Of a DNA stretch of 64,000 nucleotides, positions 1 through 11,508 are shown one piece after another. The translations under genes and the position numbers were made by a program. Source of the stretch: Rallus limicola (lineage: Eukaryota; Chordata; Aves; Gruiformes; Rallidae). The notes below the pieces were generated by a model. That model was not told the DNA's origin, searched no databases, and saw nothing but the letters and a program-made list of their open reading frames with translations. Positions within the stretch are counted from its first letter, which is position 1; every line of letters begins with the position of its first letter. The stretch lies in the NCBI GenBank assembly GCA_022605955.1, contig JAKCOZ010000001.1, forward strand, positions 18,840,146 through 18,904,145. Direction: 5' to 3'.

Positions 1-3000
1 TAATCCATCTGTGCTTACTGGTTTCTTGAGTTCAAATACTGTACTTGCTGCAGGTTCAGAAGCAGCACGCATAGCGATCATCGCTGCTGTGAGTCCTTGT
101 GGCTCTGACTACAGGCAGTTTCTTGTTTTCCCCTGCTTTCTCCCATGGAATTGTTCCAGATTGCCATCTCTGAGGTCTGAGGCACACTTGTTGGATTTCA
201 AACAAGAAATGGGAATTAGCCTCCAGTGACTGAAAGACAAATTGCCGGTCTCAAATCTTCTGCAGAAGTGCATGTTCCATGCAGAGGTTTCTGTCTATAA
301 ATATTTCAGATTCTGCAATGTGGAATGCAAGGGAAGCCTTACAACATTCATCTTTAAAAATAAATAAGCATTTCTCAAATGCAGTTCTCCTTTCATCTTT
401 TACCTACCATTGCCTTTGAGACAAATTTCAGTCTTTTACAAGAAACAGAGCTGTGTACTGTGGAGGTGCTCTCACATGTATGCCTTAAGTCTTTTGGCCA
501 TTAGTGTTTATATATTAGCATTCAAGAATGCAAGAAGCACTGTCAGGTTTGGTTTCCTGTTGCAAAATGGTGCTACTTTTGGTTATAGGTTGTGCTGTAG
601 GAGGAGGGTGCTGGTTTCCTCACCTAAAAAAGAGTAAAAAAGTAAAAGTAAAAATGTAACATGTCTAACAGTTCTTTCTTTAAACCTGGATATTTTTCTA
701 ATTCAGGCCTGCCTTTTCTCCAGCTAGAGCTGTCCACTGCTTTTTTAAATCTGCATTTAAAAATAAATAAATTGAGAGGTAGGGAAGGTCCCTGATATTA
801 AAATCATACAGATGGAACTGCAGAAGCATTTTGGCAACACCAAAGACCCAATGTGGGTACTGAACCATCTCTCTGCTTCCATGGAATGTTACCAAGAGCT
901 CAGAACTACATGTTAGGGCACGATGTGCTTCCCTCCCTTCCCCAAGAGACTGAAAAAGCTTTTGTGAATGATTCCTGGGGTCTTTTTTTCTTTTTTTTTT
1001 GTGGGAAACCATGTTAGAGATCCATGTCTGTACCACACCTCTGGAGCTGTTGCACACCTCTCTCCAACAGCATGAACACTGTTCCCTGCCCAGCTGTAGT
1101 GAGTCAGTCCATATGATGACCTGCAGCAGATGGACTCTGGCCTGGGGGCTTGCATGGGGTGTCTGCCTTAAGTCTGCCTTCAGCCAGTGCAATAAAACCA
1201 GTCCTTGGATGCAGGCTTCTTAGTGAGAGCTAATAGCTCACTGCATTTATCTTACTCTCTGCTTGCGAACCGGATGGTTTAACTTACAGGTTGGACCTGT
1301 CAAAACAGAGCTATTGCTACTGGGAAGTCCAAGGTACCATTTCTGGTGGTAGCTTCAACAGCATCTTCCTTCCCTCTGTGCTCGTAAGGCTTGCTGCAGG
1401 GACAGGCTGCGCAGTGATGGGGAGCACTTCCTCTCTTACCAGGAACTGAGTGCTCACCGTGCACTCAGGGGCTTCAGCAGGTGCCCTTCCCGTCACTGCT
1501 AATGTAGCACTAAATAGCAAACAAACACTCCTGGCTTTTGTTGCTGGTGGGAAACTTTCAGAGAGTCCTGTAAATGTTTCCTCTGAGCTGAGGGGTGCTG
1601 CCTGCTGGGGCACAGGGCCGAAGGGGCAGCACCCATCCCCTGGGCTGTGTGAGAGCTCCCCAGAAAGGTATTTACTCACAGCAGTGTTGCATATGGGGGG
1701 ACCTGTGCTTAATTTGCCATAATGGAGGGCAGAGCTGGGGTGCAGGTGATGGCCTCCTCTTTAGCTTGGTTAAACTTGGTGTACTCCAGGGGTCCCTAAC
1801 TTCTCTAACTCAGCCTCCCCCGAGGGAAACTAGTGCCCAGTAAGGTACCCACTGGCAGCATGCTCTGCTGTGGTGTATTGCGCTGTACTGCACGCCCTGC
1901 TAGCTGGGAGCCCGGCATCTAACCTGTGTCACATTTATCACCGATCTAAGTCTCTTGGGAGCTGTTTTTCTTTCTCTGCCCTATCTTTCCTCTCCCAACT
2001 TTAAACAGCTCCACACACACCCCGCTTCCTCTGCTGGTGGTCCCAAGCTGGTGTTCTGGCCCAGGAGGAACAAGTGATCTCTGACACATCTCTGGCTCAG
2101 GCACCCCGGCCTCTCCTCCACTCTCCTTTGTTCCTCTCAAACATAAACACACTTAACTGGCCTCTTCTCCCTCCTCCCCCCAGTCTTCAAAGCGAGCAGA
2201 CAAAGCAATATCCCTCCCGCAGCATGTGCCAACATGCTCTCTTCTTTGCAGAAGGAAGGAAGGCTTCAATTAAGCAGCAGGTCCTGCCTGTACCTGGCAT
2301 TTGCTTTGCTCCCTTGAGCCCTGACCTGGTGTGAGGGAATTCGATCACCAGCACCTCAGGTTTTCTGCCTGGAGAGGCGGCAGCGGGGAGCAAGCAGTGG
2401 AAAAGTGGGAGCTCTGCAGCTCCCAAGCCAGGGCAATAAAGGGCACAGGAGCTGTGTCCCCTGCGCTGTGGGAGGAAGATGGTAACCTCACAAAGGACCC
2501 CACAAAGCACCAATAATTATGCAGTTTCTGGTGCGGTTTGGTGGGTTTGTTTTTTTAATTGCAATGTGTAATAGACGGGTGGGGTTCATTCCCCGCAGCA
2601 GGGGCAGTACTGAGAGGTGTGTGAGATGGGACAGCCAAGGGCACAGAAGAGCCTCTGTTTTCCTTAGGCAGACTGCAACTCAGCCTCCCCAGGCAGTGAC
2701 TGAGCAACCTCCAGCCTGAGCTGCTGCTGGTTTTTTGTGGTATTGAGCACATGCCCATTTTACTGCACCCTCACTCCCAAACTGGGAGTTTGCATTGTAT
2801 ATAAAGTTCAAAACCCAAAATAATCACTAGTCTTAATTGCAGAGACCAGTTAAGGGAAATGTAGGCATCTGCCAGCACTTAATCTAATGTTTACTGGTTT
2901 AGCAAAAGACACACAGGGGCTGGGCTGCCTTCACGTACTGAGGTGTTTGTGATGCTTTGTGATGGCTTCCTAAAAAGAAGTGCCAGGCACAGCCTGGATT

Positions 3001-4794
3001 GCTATTCCTTCCCATTCCTCCACCCCTGGCTGAGCTACAGCCAGCACCCTGCTTTCTGCTTAGGCTCAGCTTTGCCTAGCAGGTGATTGGAAGGGGAAGA
3101 AGCATTTTACTCCTTTCTCTTCTCCCTCACTGACTGGGGAAACTGAGGCACTAACCCCATTTTTTTCCCCTGTGCAAATTATGCCTTGCATCCTGGAGGT
3201 GAGGTGGGAACCCAGGCTCTTCCCCTCTCTGTTCTCAGCATCAGTGAGCTGGCCTAGGGTGGGCAGTCAGGTAGGTTGGGCTTTCTGCTCTTCCCTGTGA
3301 AGTGCAAACCCAGGGAACCTGTTCCCCTGCCTTGTGTCAGAAGGAGGAGAAGGAGATGGGGAGGTGGCTCCTGAGGGTGCCCAAGGGGAGGGAGAGGTGC
3401 AGAGGAAGATAAGGTGGTGGGTGTGTGCATGATAAGATCCAAGCCCTGATGGGTTTCAGCAGCAGTTTATTACCTGAGTCAATTAAACTGTAGGAGATTA
3501 TCAAACCTGGGCACGCTTGTAAGGAAGAGACATCCAGAAGAACAGCAGCCTGCAGATGGTTGTGAGCATGTTACACACTCGAGGAGAAGACAGTAGGGTT
3601 TTATGACAAAATTTATGCAGGAAAGGTGGGAGAAGAAAAGTAAATGCAGTACTTGGAATAATGGAGGAGGAGAATCTGGATCTCTGAACCCCACTTAGTC
3701 TGCACTGCACGAGGGATTACGCAAAGTTTGGCTGCAGCTCTTCTATGTCACTGTGAGTGGGCAAGCGTACTCCTGCCCCAAAATTTTGCTCTTCACACCA
3801 CCCCCCCCCGCCAGGGCAGAGGGAAGGCAGAACAGCCACCAAAACCTCCCTGGGCCCTGTGGGCAGCAGCAGCCCCCTGTGGCAAGCAACCACAAGCCTT
3901 CCGTGTTAGAGCAGACAGGTCTCTGTGTACCAATGTTGTGTTTCATTTCTGCTTCAGTCTTCAGGTAGCAGGCTCCAGGTTGTACTGCCAAAAAAAAAAT
4001 AAAAACCCAACCAAAAGAACACTCCATAACTTTTTATTATCCTTTTTGCAGTTCCAGGCAGAAGGAAAAGGTGGGTTTCCCAGCTGGAAGAATGCCTCGC
4101 CAATAAATCATCCAGTTGCCCAGCTTTTGGCCTTTAAGAGTTGTAACCTGTTCGTGCTTTTAGGAGAAAAAAAAGCAAGCTGGTGGTTTTATCTCTGACT
4201 AATGTTCATTATTGTTGGGCTATAAATTTGTGGCATTCACAGACAAGTTACCAAGCTTTAAAATCATAGGTAGGCTGATCAGTTCTTCCACTCTTTCCCT
4301 GCCAAACCCTTAACCACTCCTAGGATGAGGAAGAAAAAAGCACCACTGTAAATTGTTTTTTCCCTGGAGGGTATTTATACTGTAGCTGATGCTAAAGGGA
4401 TTGTCTCCCTTCACCCTCACAAGAGATACCAGGTTTTTATCAGACAAATACAGAAAGGACTGTGACAAGTACATTCTTCTCCATTTTGATTTGGTTTAGT
4501 ATTTTGAGTATTTTCTCCATTTTGAATATTTTGAGTAGCTGTGTATTCTGAGTCTGTCCAAGAAGGGACTTTGTCTGTCTCCTTCCTCTGTGTCTGCAAG
4601 GCCAAAGCCCCTCCGTGGTGGGAGTACAGAGCCCTGGGATGGAGGGGAAACCCCTCCACCCATGGAAACCTCTTTGCCCAGCCCAGGAAGTGGGGCTGTG
4701 CTGCCAGGAGGGTGCCTTTGGGCGCAGGGAGCACGGTGCATGCAGTGCTGAGTGCTCTCCTCCCCTAAGAGACCATAAACCCGGTGGGCTTCTC
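1..4794. other. Intergenic DNA, no gene recognised
   Basis: I see no coding exon, RNA gene or recognisable transposon here. The open frames are short (under 170 codons), overlap each other on both strands and have no familiar domain. Low-complexity patches include A and T runs near 990 and 3990, and a 13-base unit (TTCTCCATTTTGA) repeated at 4477-4489 and 4513-4525. It is the distal 3' flank of ASCL4 and could hold regulatory sequence, but nothing in the sequence alone shows that. Confidence 0.6.
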
Positions 4795-4950
4795 CAGAGA
4801 GGCTGTGGAGTTTCCTTCTCTGGACACATTCAAAACCCACCTGGACATGTTCCTGTGTGACCTAAGATAGGTGATCCTGCTCTAGCAGGGGGCTTGGACT
4901 AGATGATCTTTCAAGGTCCCTTCCAGCCCCTTACATTCTGTGATTCTGTG
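4795..4950 (+). mobile_element. CR1 LINE 3'-end fragment
   Basis: The stretch matches the 3' end of avian CR1 elements in sense orientation: the coding tail (a 'vEsPSLdtFKtHLDmFLCDL'-like reading), then the 'GGACTAGATGATCT..AAGGTCCCTTCCAGCCCC' untranslated tail in diverged form, then two copies of ATTCTGTG at 4935-4950. CR1 ends in such a short repeat rather than a poly-A tail. It is a strongly 5'-truncated dead copy. The left edge is uncertain by a few tens of bases. Confidence 0.88.
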
Positions 4951-7900
4951 ACAGAGTGGAACCACACACAGGGAAGGTGCAGGGAACTACAGCACTTACA
5001 GGGCAGCCAGCCAGGCCACCAAGGGGTGAGCAGGGAGGGAAAGAGATCCTTGCTCACAGGCATGTGGCATGCCAGGAGCTGTGTGCCGCTCTGCAGAGGG
5101 CTTGTATGGAGGTCTGGACAAGACCTTCAACCGTTAGTTCAGGAGACGCGCAGACTTCTGACTGCTCTTCCTGCCAGACCTGCAAGCTCTTCCATTAATG
5201 GTCAGTGGATAAGGCAGAAGTTTTATCTTGATTGAGGAACATGAAGCTTTGTTTGTGAGACAAATGTTCATTTGTTTCATTGTGTCTTGGACAGGAATTT
5301 GGACTATTTGATGATTATCAATAGCAACCAAGAGCACCGTAGCCTCTCCTTTCCTCCCTGTTCCTCTGGTGGAACGTGAATCCTCATCACAGACTGGTTC
5401 CTGGAGAACAGAGTTCAGCATACAGCTGAGGCATTCAATATATCTCCAGAGAACAGCTTTCAGTGCTCTGATTCACCACAGACTTGTCCAGCCTGTACCG
5501 TGTCATTTTCTCTTCACACGTCTTGATGCCGTATCTGCAAACAGGGATAAAAATAATTTCCTTTCCTCTTGTTATCAGTCTTTCCTATTTAAGTATCAAG
5601 CTGTGATTCAGGGATCATCTCCTTCTGCACCTGTGAGTGCTGCTGAGCATAGCAGTACCTCTCTGCAGAGCCTGGCCCTGGCTACCCTATGGTCAGTGCC
5701 AGCCCTGCAGGCATGCAGCAGTCCCTGTGCATGTCTTCTCCGGCAGCTCCTGGCACTGCTGGAGGGGTGGGTTCATTCCTGTCACAATCAAAACTGAAAA
5801 CAGGAGAGCTTGTAAGCTTTTTAGAGTTTCGAGTAGTCACTGCTAAGACTTAGAAGGTTTTTGTAGCCCTCTGACTAAAAAGCAGAGCCTCTCAGCTAGA
5901 TCCTCACCTTGAGTTCAGTGCCAATAAGGTGCCTAAATTCTTCTATGCTTTGAGGATACAGGACCTCAACTTGTGTGACATGCTCAATGTGCCACCTCAC
6001 TTTTGCCACCTGCATTCCTTCATGTACTAAGGGACAGAAGCAGAAGCTGAGTGACCATCAGGTTGCTCTTGGGGATGTTTGAGTCCCACTGTCTCCATCA
6101 CAAGGAGAATGAAGACACAGCCTTTCATTCACTGCTTACAAAACCTCACAGAATGACTGTCTAGGTCCAGTCTTGACATCTTTTTGCAAGAGAACATGAC
6201 ACATGACAACATCAGAGCAGACTGAAGCTAGCAGAGGGTTGTGACAGGGCTGAGAAGTGATAAGAGGGCAGCCTGGGAGACCAGAATTGTCCTCTGCCAC
6301 CTGCAGCACACCCCATGCAAACCCAGGAACTGACCAAGCTGCTGGGGAAAGTCACTGTCACTCCAGAAGTGTCCTACTCAGCATCTAGGCTGTGCTGCTG
6401 CCAGAAAAAAAGCAACCATGAAGGCAAGCAGATCAATGAGAAAGAAATGGAAACTTGTAACTGATTTAGTCCTAATATTAATGCCAACTGTAGAGGCAGG
6501 GAAGTCTTCTAGGGATCATCCCACCGTACTTCTATAAGCCCATCTCAGCAGAGACTAACCTCTCCTGAAGCAGGAGATTCAGGAAAATGGATTGGGGAAA
6601 TCCCGGAGGAATTGAGGCCTCCTTTATCTAGACTCTGGAAGTGAGTTAATGAAGTTTTTTTACATTTTCTGTTCTGCACACAGCCAGCAAAGGCTCTTGG
6701 AGGACTTCTCCTGGATGTCCCAGCATGAGGCCCAAACTACCCCCATCTCCCTGACCTGCAAGTGGGGTTACTGTATCTAGTGTGGAGGAGTGGTGGCTGG
6801 GTTGGATGCTAAGGTTTAAAACCATAATCTGATGTGATAAAAGAAAAATACACTGTAAAAGAAAATAAACCCATGGCAGCTCCCAGCTGGCTCCAGCTCC
6901 CTCTGCACAAAGGGATTAAAGCTGTGCACAAGGCAGCCTTAAGCAAAGAGGTTTCTACCAATGGCCTAAACCAGCTCCCTCTGGCCCCCCCTCCCTGTGA
7001 GGGCAGTATTCCAGGGCAAACTGGGATGCCACTGGTGGTTTTCCTCCAGCAGTTTTGTTGGGGTTTTTTTCCTCACAAAGCATATTTGACTCATCTAGAC
7101 TTCACATCAAATCCATCAGGGGGTTTAGTTGGAAAAGGAGGGTGAACTGGGAAAGGGACAGCATTTGACTGATGTTTTCAGCAGGAAACATCTCAGCAAC
7201 ATACCTCAGCACATGGCGTTTTCACTTTGTTTCATGAAGGACATTAAAAAAATCCAGAGATCAAACCAAAACACTGTACTTCGGGGAAGAAAACATTTAA
7301 GGGAGGCTTTTAGTTCCACTGGGAAAACAAAACAAAAGTAAAACCTTTGTGGATCAACTGGAAATTATTTTCTTGTTCAGCTACTCATGTTTGCCAGGGA
7401 AATGAGAAATTAATATCATGCCATAAGGAGAGAAGAGCCCAAGGCCTCCCCAGCCCTGAGTCAGCTGCTGTATGAGGGCAAGAAGTCACCTTTGCCATCT
7501 TGGCAGCGCACAGGGCCCTTTGCATTGTGTCTCCTTAGCTCTGCCCTTGTCATCTGCATCCACCTCCCTCCCGGCATGGGGGAAGGCCTGGCCTCCATGG
7601 CACTGCTGCTGGGGATGGAAGACTGGATTCAGTTTGTATTGTGTTCAACCGGCCTTTCACAATGCCAGCAGACCCATTCTCCCCTGCCTCACACACACCA
7701 CACCACCACCGCCCCCCCCCCTTTGGTGACTCATCCAAAGAATTTTAATCTCTGTGGTCTGTCTGTAGTTGTAAAATATAATACCAATGGAGCTGGGCTT
7801 GTTTATCCTGAAGCCATGAAACTGTTGTCAGAAGAAATTGATACACACTACTGAGAGGAAAAAAGTGCTGCTGCTGGGGAGGATTTGACTGGAAGATGAC

Positions 7901-8909
7901 ACTTCAAATGGAAATTTCCCTGTTTGAAGTGGATATGTTTTTCATCTCTCTGCCTTATTTTTCTTTTACACTGCAGGAGTGAGGACATGCGGGGTCTGTT
8001 TGTAGGAGGATTAGTTCCTCTTGCCTACAGAAGGTTTCCACCACTGGAGAAGTGTCCTCACCAGTCATGGCAGTCCTGAAGAAAGCGGTGCTTGGGGTGA
8101 AGGGGCTCACAAGGCCTGGCTCGGGAATCACCTCAGCCCCCTCCCTTCCACCCCACATCTGCAACCCATAGCCCTCCACATCTGACCAGCGCTGGTCACA
8201 GGGGGATCTGCCCATGTAAACACTGAGAATATCCTACACATGTCAGATCAAATCACAAGGTCTTCCCCTTCCTGCAGAGACATCTGAAGCCTAAAAGAAG
8301 CAGATCAAACATGTAAATTTGAACTGAGATTAATTATACATTTGAAACTGGAGAGGGAAAAAAAAGCCATTAAAGTTTGTCTGCATTAACTATGCCCGTG
8401 AGGGTGTTTCTTTGTCTTTGCATGTGATGATACTTCATGAGATACCAGATCTGGTTCCACCAGATCTCTGGAAAAGCCTTAGAGGCTTCAGGAAACTACA
8501 AATGCGTTTCAGCAGGAGGCAGACAAGGAGAAGGGAAGTGTCGGCTCCGCTTCCTTGGAGCACTGGAGCAGCCTTTGTTGAGTGGCTGGAGGCTACTTCT
8601 CAGCTCCCAGATTTCAAACAGGTATAATTATCACTTGGATAAGGTTCAGGACTCGAGGGAGCTGCCAGATCTTTCATGAGTTTGTCCCACTGAATCTAGG
8701 ATTTTTAAAAAACAACAAAGAAAGGAGGGATTTGATTTAACCGTGTAGGTGTTGTCTCACATCCATATATGCCAGGTAAGAGTCTACGCCTGGTACCGTC
8801 CAATAGCCTGTTTTAAACACATTTTCCCTTCAGAGCATCTGTATTGTAATATTTATATATATAACCTGGCTGAATCAAAGAGGTACTGGAAATTTCTCTG
8901 TAAAAGCTA
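4951..8909. other. Intergenic DNA, no gene recognised
   Basis: No exon, RNA gene or transposon is recognisable. Open frames are below 145 codons and none resembles a known domain. A C/A-rich low-complexity patch lies at 7691-7722. Base composition is ordinary for avian intergenic sequence, with few CpGs. Confidence 0.55.
7691..7722. repeat. CA/CAC and poly-C low-complexity tract
   Basis: A CACACA/CCACCACC stretch runs into ten consecutive C residues. It is a simple-sequence tract with no coding meaning. Tracts like this are prone to length variation and to sequencing error. Confidence 0.8.
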
Positions 8910-9445
8910 TCACAGAATTACAGAATGGTTCGAGTGTGAAGAGACCTCAAAGATCACCTAGTTCCAATCCTCCTGCCATGGGCAGGGACACCCTCTGCTA
9001 GACCAGGTTGCTCAAAGCCCCATCCAACCTTGCCCTAAATATTGCCAGGGAGGGGGCACCCACAACTTCTTTGGGCAACCTGTGCCAGTGTCTCAACACT
9101 CTCAGAGTCTAGAATTTCTTCCTAATATCTAATCTAAATCTACCGTCTTTTAGTTTAAAGTCATTACCCCTTGTCCTATCACTACACTCCTGATAATCAG
9201 TCCCTCTTCAGTTTTCCTGTAGGCCCCTTTAGGTACTGGAATACTTCTGTAAGGTCTTCCTAGAGCCTTCTCTTCTCCAGGCTGAACAAACTCATCTTGC
9301 TCAGCATGTCTTCACAGGAGAGGTGCTCCAGACCTCTGATCATCTTTGTGGCCCTCCTCGGTACTCACTCCAACAGCCCCATGTTTTTCTTGTACTGGTG
9401 ACCCCAGTACTGGACACAGTACCCCAGGTGGGGTGTTACCAGAGC
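8910..9445 (-). mobile_element. CR1 LINE fragment, antisense
   Basis: Read on the minus strand this is the last ~530 bases of a CR1 element. The plus strand starts with the inverted 3' end (CACAGAATTACAGAATGG) and goes on through recognisable inverted CR1 3' untranslated and ORF2 C-terminal sequence: the segments for 'CCCCTTGTCCTATCACTACA', the 'AGGCTGAACAAACTC' stretch and 'CCAGTACTGGACACAGTACC'. Several frame-breaking differences show it is old and inactive. It is 5'-truncated; the right edge is approximate. Confidence 0.9.
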
Positions 9446-11075
9446 TCTCCAAAAAGTTCCATCCCAAGGAGTTTCAGAAAAAGCAGCATCTGATCTTCCA
9501 GGAATCTCACTGACTCTCCAAAGCTTTTTGAACTCTTTTACCCTGCCTCACCAGCTGACTTTCCTTAAAACTCTCCAAGTACATTCTAAGTCTAATGGAT
9601 TTCCATTCACACTTTTCATGGTGTGAATGCCTTAAACCTTCAGATCTGCCAAGTCTCTTTCCTAATCATTGCGATGAAGTCACTGTCAATGTTTGAGCAT
9701 ATGCTTGTGGACTTTGTTCTCAGCATTAAAAGTTCGGGCTAGCTGAAAAGAGGGGAATGCTTTAGGAAAAAAAAATAAAATCAAAGTTGCCTCCATTTTG
9801 CAGGCGTGGTTCAATACAAACACATCTTTACAGTATTTTCAGCTCTATCCTTTCAATCTGAAAATGGCCTTCAGAATCATTTACAGAATAAATTTTGTCT
9901 TATCTGTAAAACTTATTTCAGGTACAAAATAAAACTCCTGGACACAGGTTGCTGGTGCCGTTGTCACACTGGAGTGACAGGTTATACCAGGGACTTACAG
10001 CAGAAGTCCCTCTGCCATGCCCCATGCTTCAAGCCCCTGGTCCCAAAACCTTGGCACCTGCTGTAGTAGGTGCTCTGTGGCATTTCCCCCATGCACATCT
10101 GTGCCCACATTTGCATGCTAGATCTGATTACTAAGCTCTTGGTTTATCTCTTGAAATTAAGAACAATGAAGAAAATTCATCAGTGACTTTCCTAGAGATG
10201 TTCTGCTTACCCCATGTTTTGGTCACGGGAAGCCTGGCCAGAGACCCCACTCTAGACTTCCTTCTCAGGAAGAAAAGCCCTGAGACTGTGAATGTGCTCT
10301 TAGTGCCACCTTCCTGGTAGTTCCATGTGGATGAAATCTTGGGATCCTTTACCAACGCATCAACAGGCATCTCTAACGTGCTCTAAACTCTTTTTTTCCA
10401 ACTATTTCATGTCCAGCTGCTCTCTGCAAATGCCTGTTCTGCATGATGCACACTGGCTATGCTGCTGTCACCTAATTCTCACTCTACATGACCAACTTCT
10501 GCCCAAACACAACTTCTGATACCCATCACTCCACAGATGCAATAATTTTACCAGGTTTTATGGAGTTTACTAGGTGCTGAAATGACCTAACCAGCAACTT
10601 TTTCCACCAAAGATGAGAATATGTAGTGTGCTCTTTAAAACAGTGACCTCAGTACAATTCCAGTAAATTTTGCAGAAAATAAACTATGCTTAAAGTTTTA
10701 TTAAAGAAAAGTATTTAAAATGTTTTAATGCAACATTTTTTCAGTCAGAAAGCCAATATATCTCATTTATCCCTGAAAACACTGACCATCACTACTGCAG
10801 AGTAATTCAGCCATTGCATGATGATGGCATCACTGCTGTTTTTCCTCTTTCACCATGGGCTCCCATAGCCCAAGCAGATACAGCCTGGAGCCCTTATGAA
10901 ACTTGCTTTTAGCAAAAAGTCAAAGCAGCTGGTAACTGAATGAGCTTCTCAGGCAGGGTACTATAAACAACGTTTAATAATCTTATGCTTTATGGGCTTG
11001 TTAACGTAAATGGAACTTTTGAAGCTTTCATAGCACTGCAAAATGCAAAGTTACAGAGCACACTGCACATAAATA

Positions 11076-11123
11076 GAGGCAAATGCCTCACATTTGTACA
11101 GCATGTCACATTGACATGCTGTA
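11076..11123. repeat. Two adjacent short inverted repeats (hairpin pair)
   Basis: The first is a 6-base perfect inverted repeat with a 2-base loop at 11,076-11,089 (GAGGCA AA TGCCTC). Seven bases later comes a 12-base perfect inverted repeat with a 3-base loop at 11,097-11,123 (arms TACAGCATGTCA and TGACATGCTGTA, loop CAT). Both were read directly from the sequence. The function is unknown. They could be a cruciform, a dimeric transcription-factor site or chance. They are too short for a microRNA precursor. Confidence 0.85.
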
Positions 11124-11441
11124 AGGCACTAAGCTTTGATCTGTCTTAATAGGCCCCTTGGGATATGCCACCACTGCTTCCATGGGGCATCACCCCTGTG
11201 AGATGCAGCATTACTCATCCATGTTGGGTATTTCTGGGGCCAGGGCACTGAGGGATGTGATGGTGGAGCTGGACAGGGCTTTCCATGGCTTTTTTACCTG
11301 GTTCACAATGGTTTGTGTTACTCAGCAGTAGGGTGCTGCTAGCAAGGAGGATGCAGCAGCATCTTTGGCATGAGACTGGCAGAGATGTTTTTATTCCAAC
11401 CACCCTCGCTATACCTCTAATATACAGGAGTAGACTTGAGT

Positions 11442-11508
11442 AGGAAAACAGAATAGAAAAGAACAAGAACAGAACAGAACAAGAATAGAAGAGAACTGAA
11501 CAGAACAA
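11442..11508. repeat. Degenerate AGAAC/AGAAT simple repeat
   Basis: A purine-rich low-complexity stretch made of imperfect AGAAC, AGAAT and AGAAA units. No reading frame of interest. Confidence 0.8.

Noticed and set aside
698..1192. 164-codon minus-strand frame
   Set aside because: It contains a poly-Lys stretch from a T run and no known domain; overlapping frames on both strands are similar in length.
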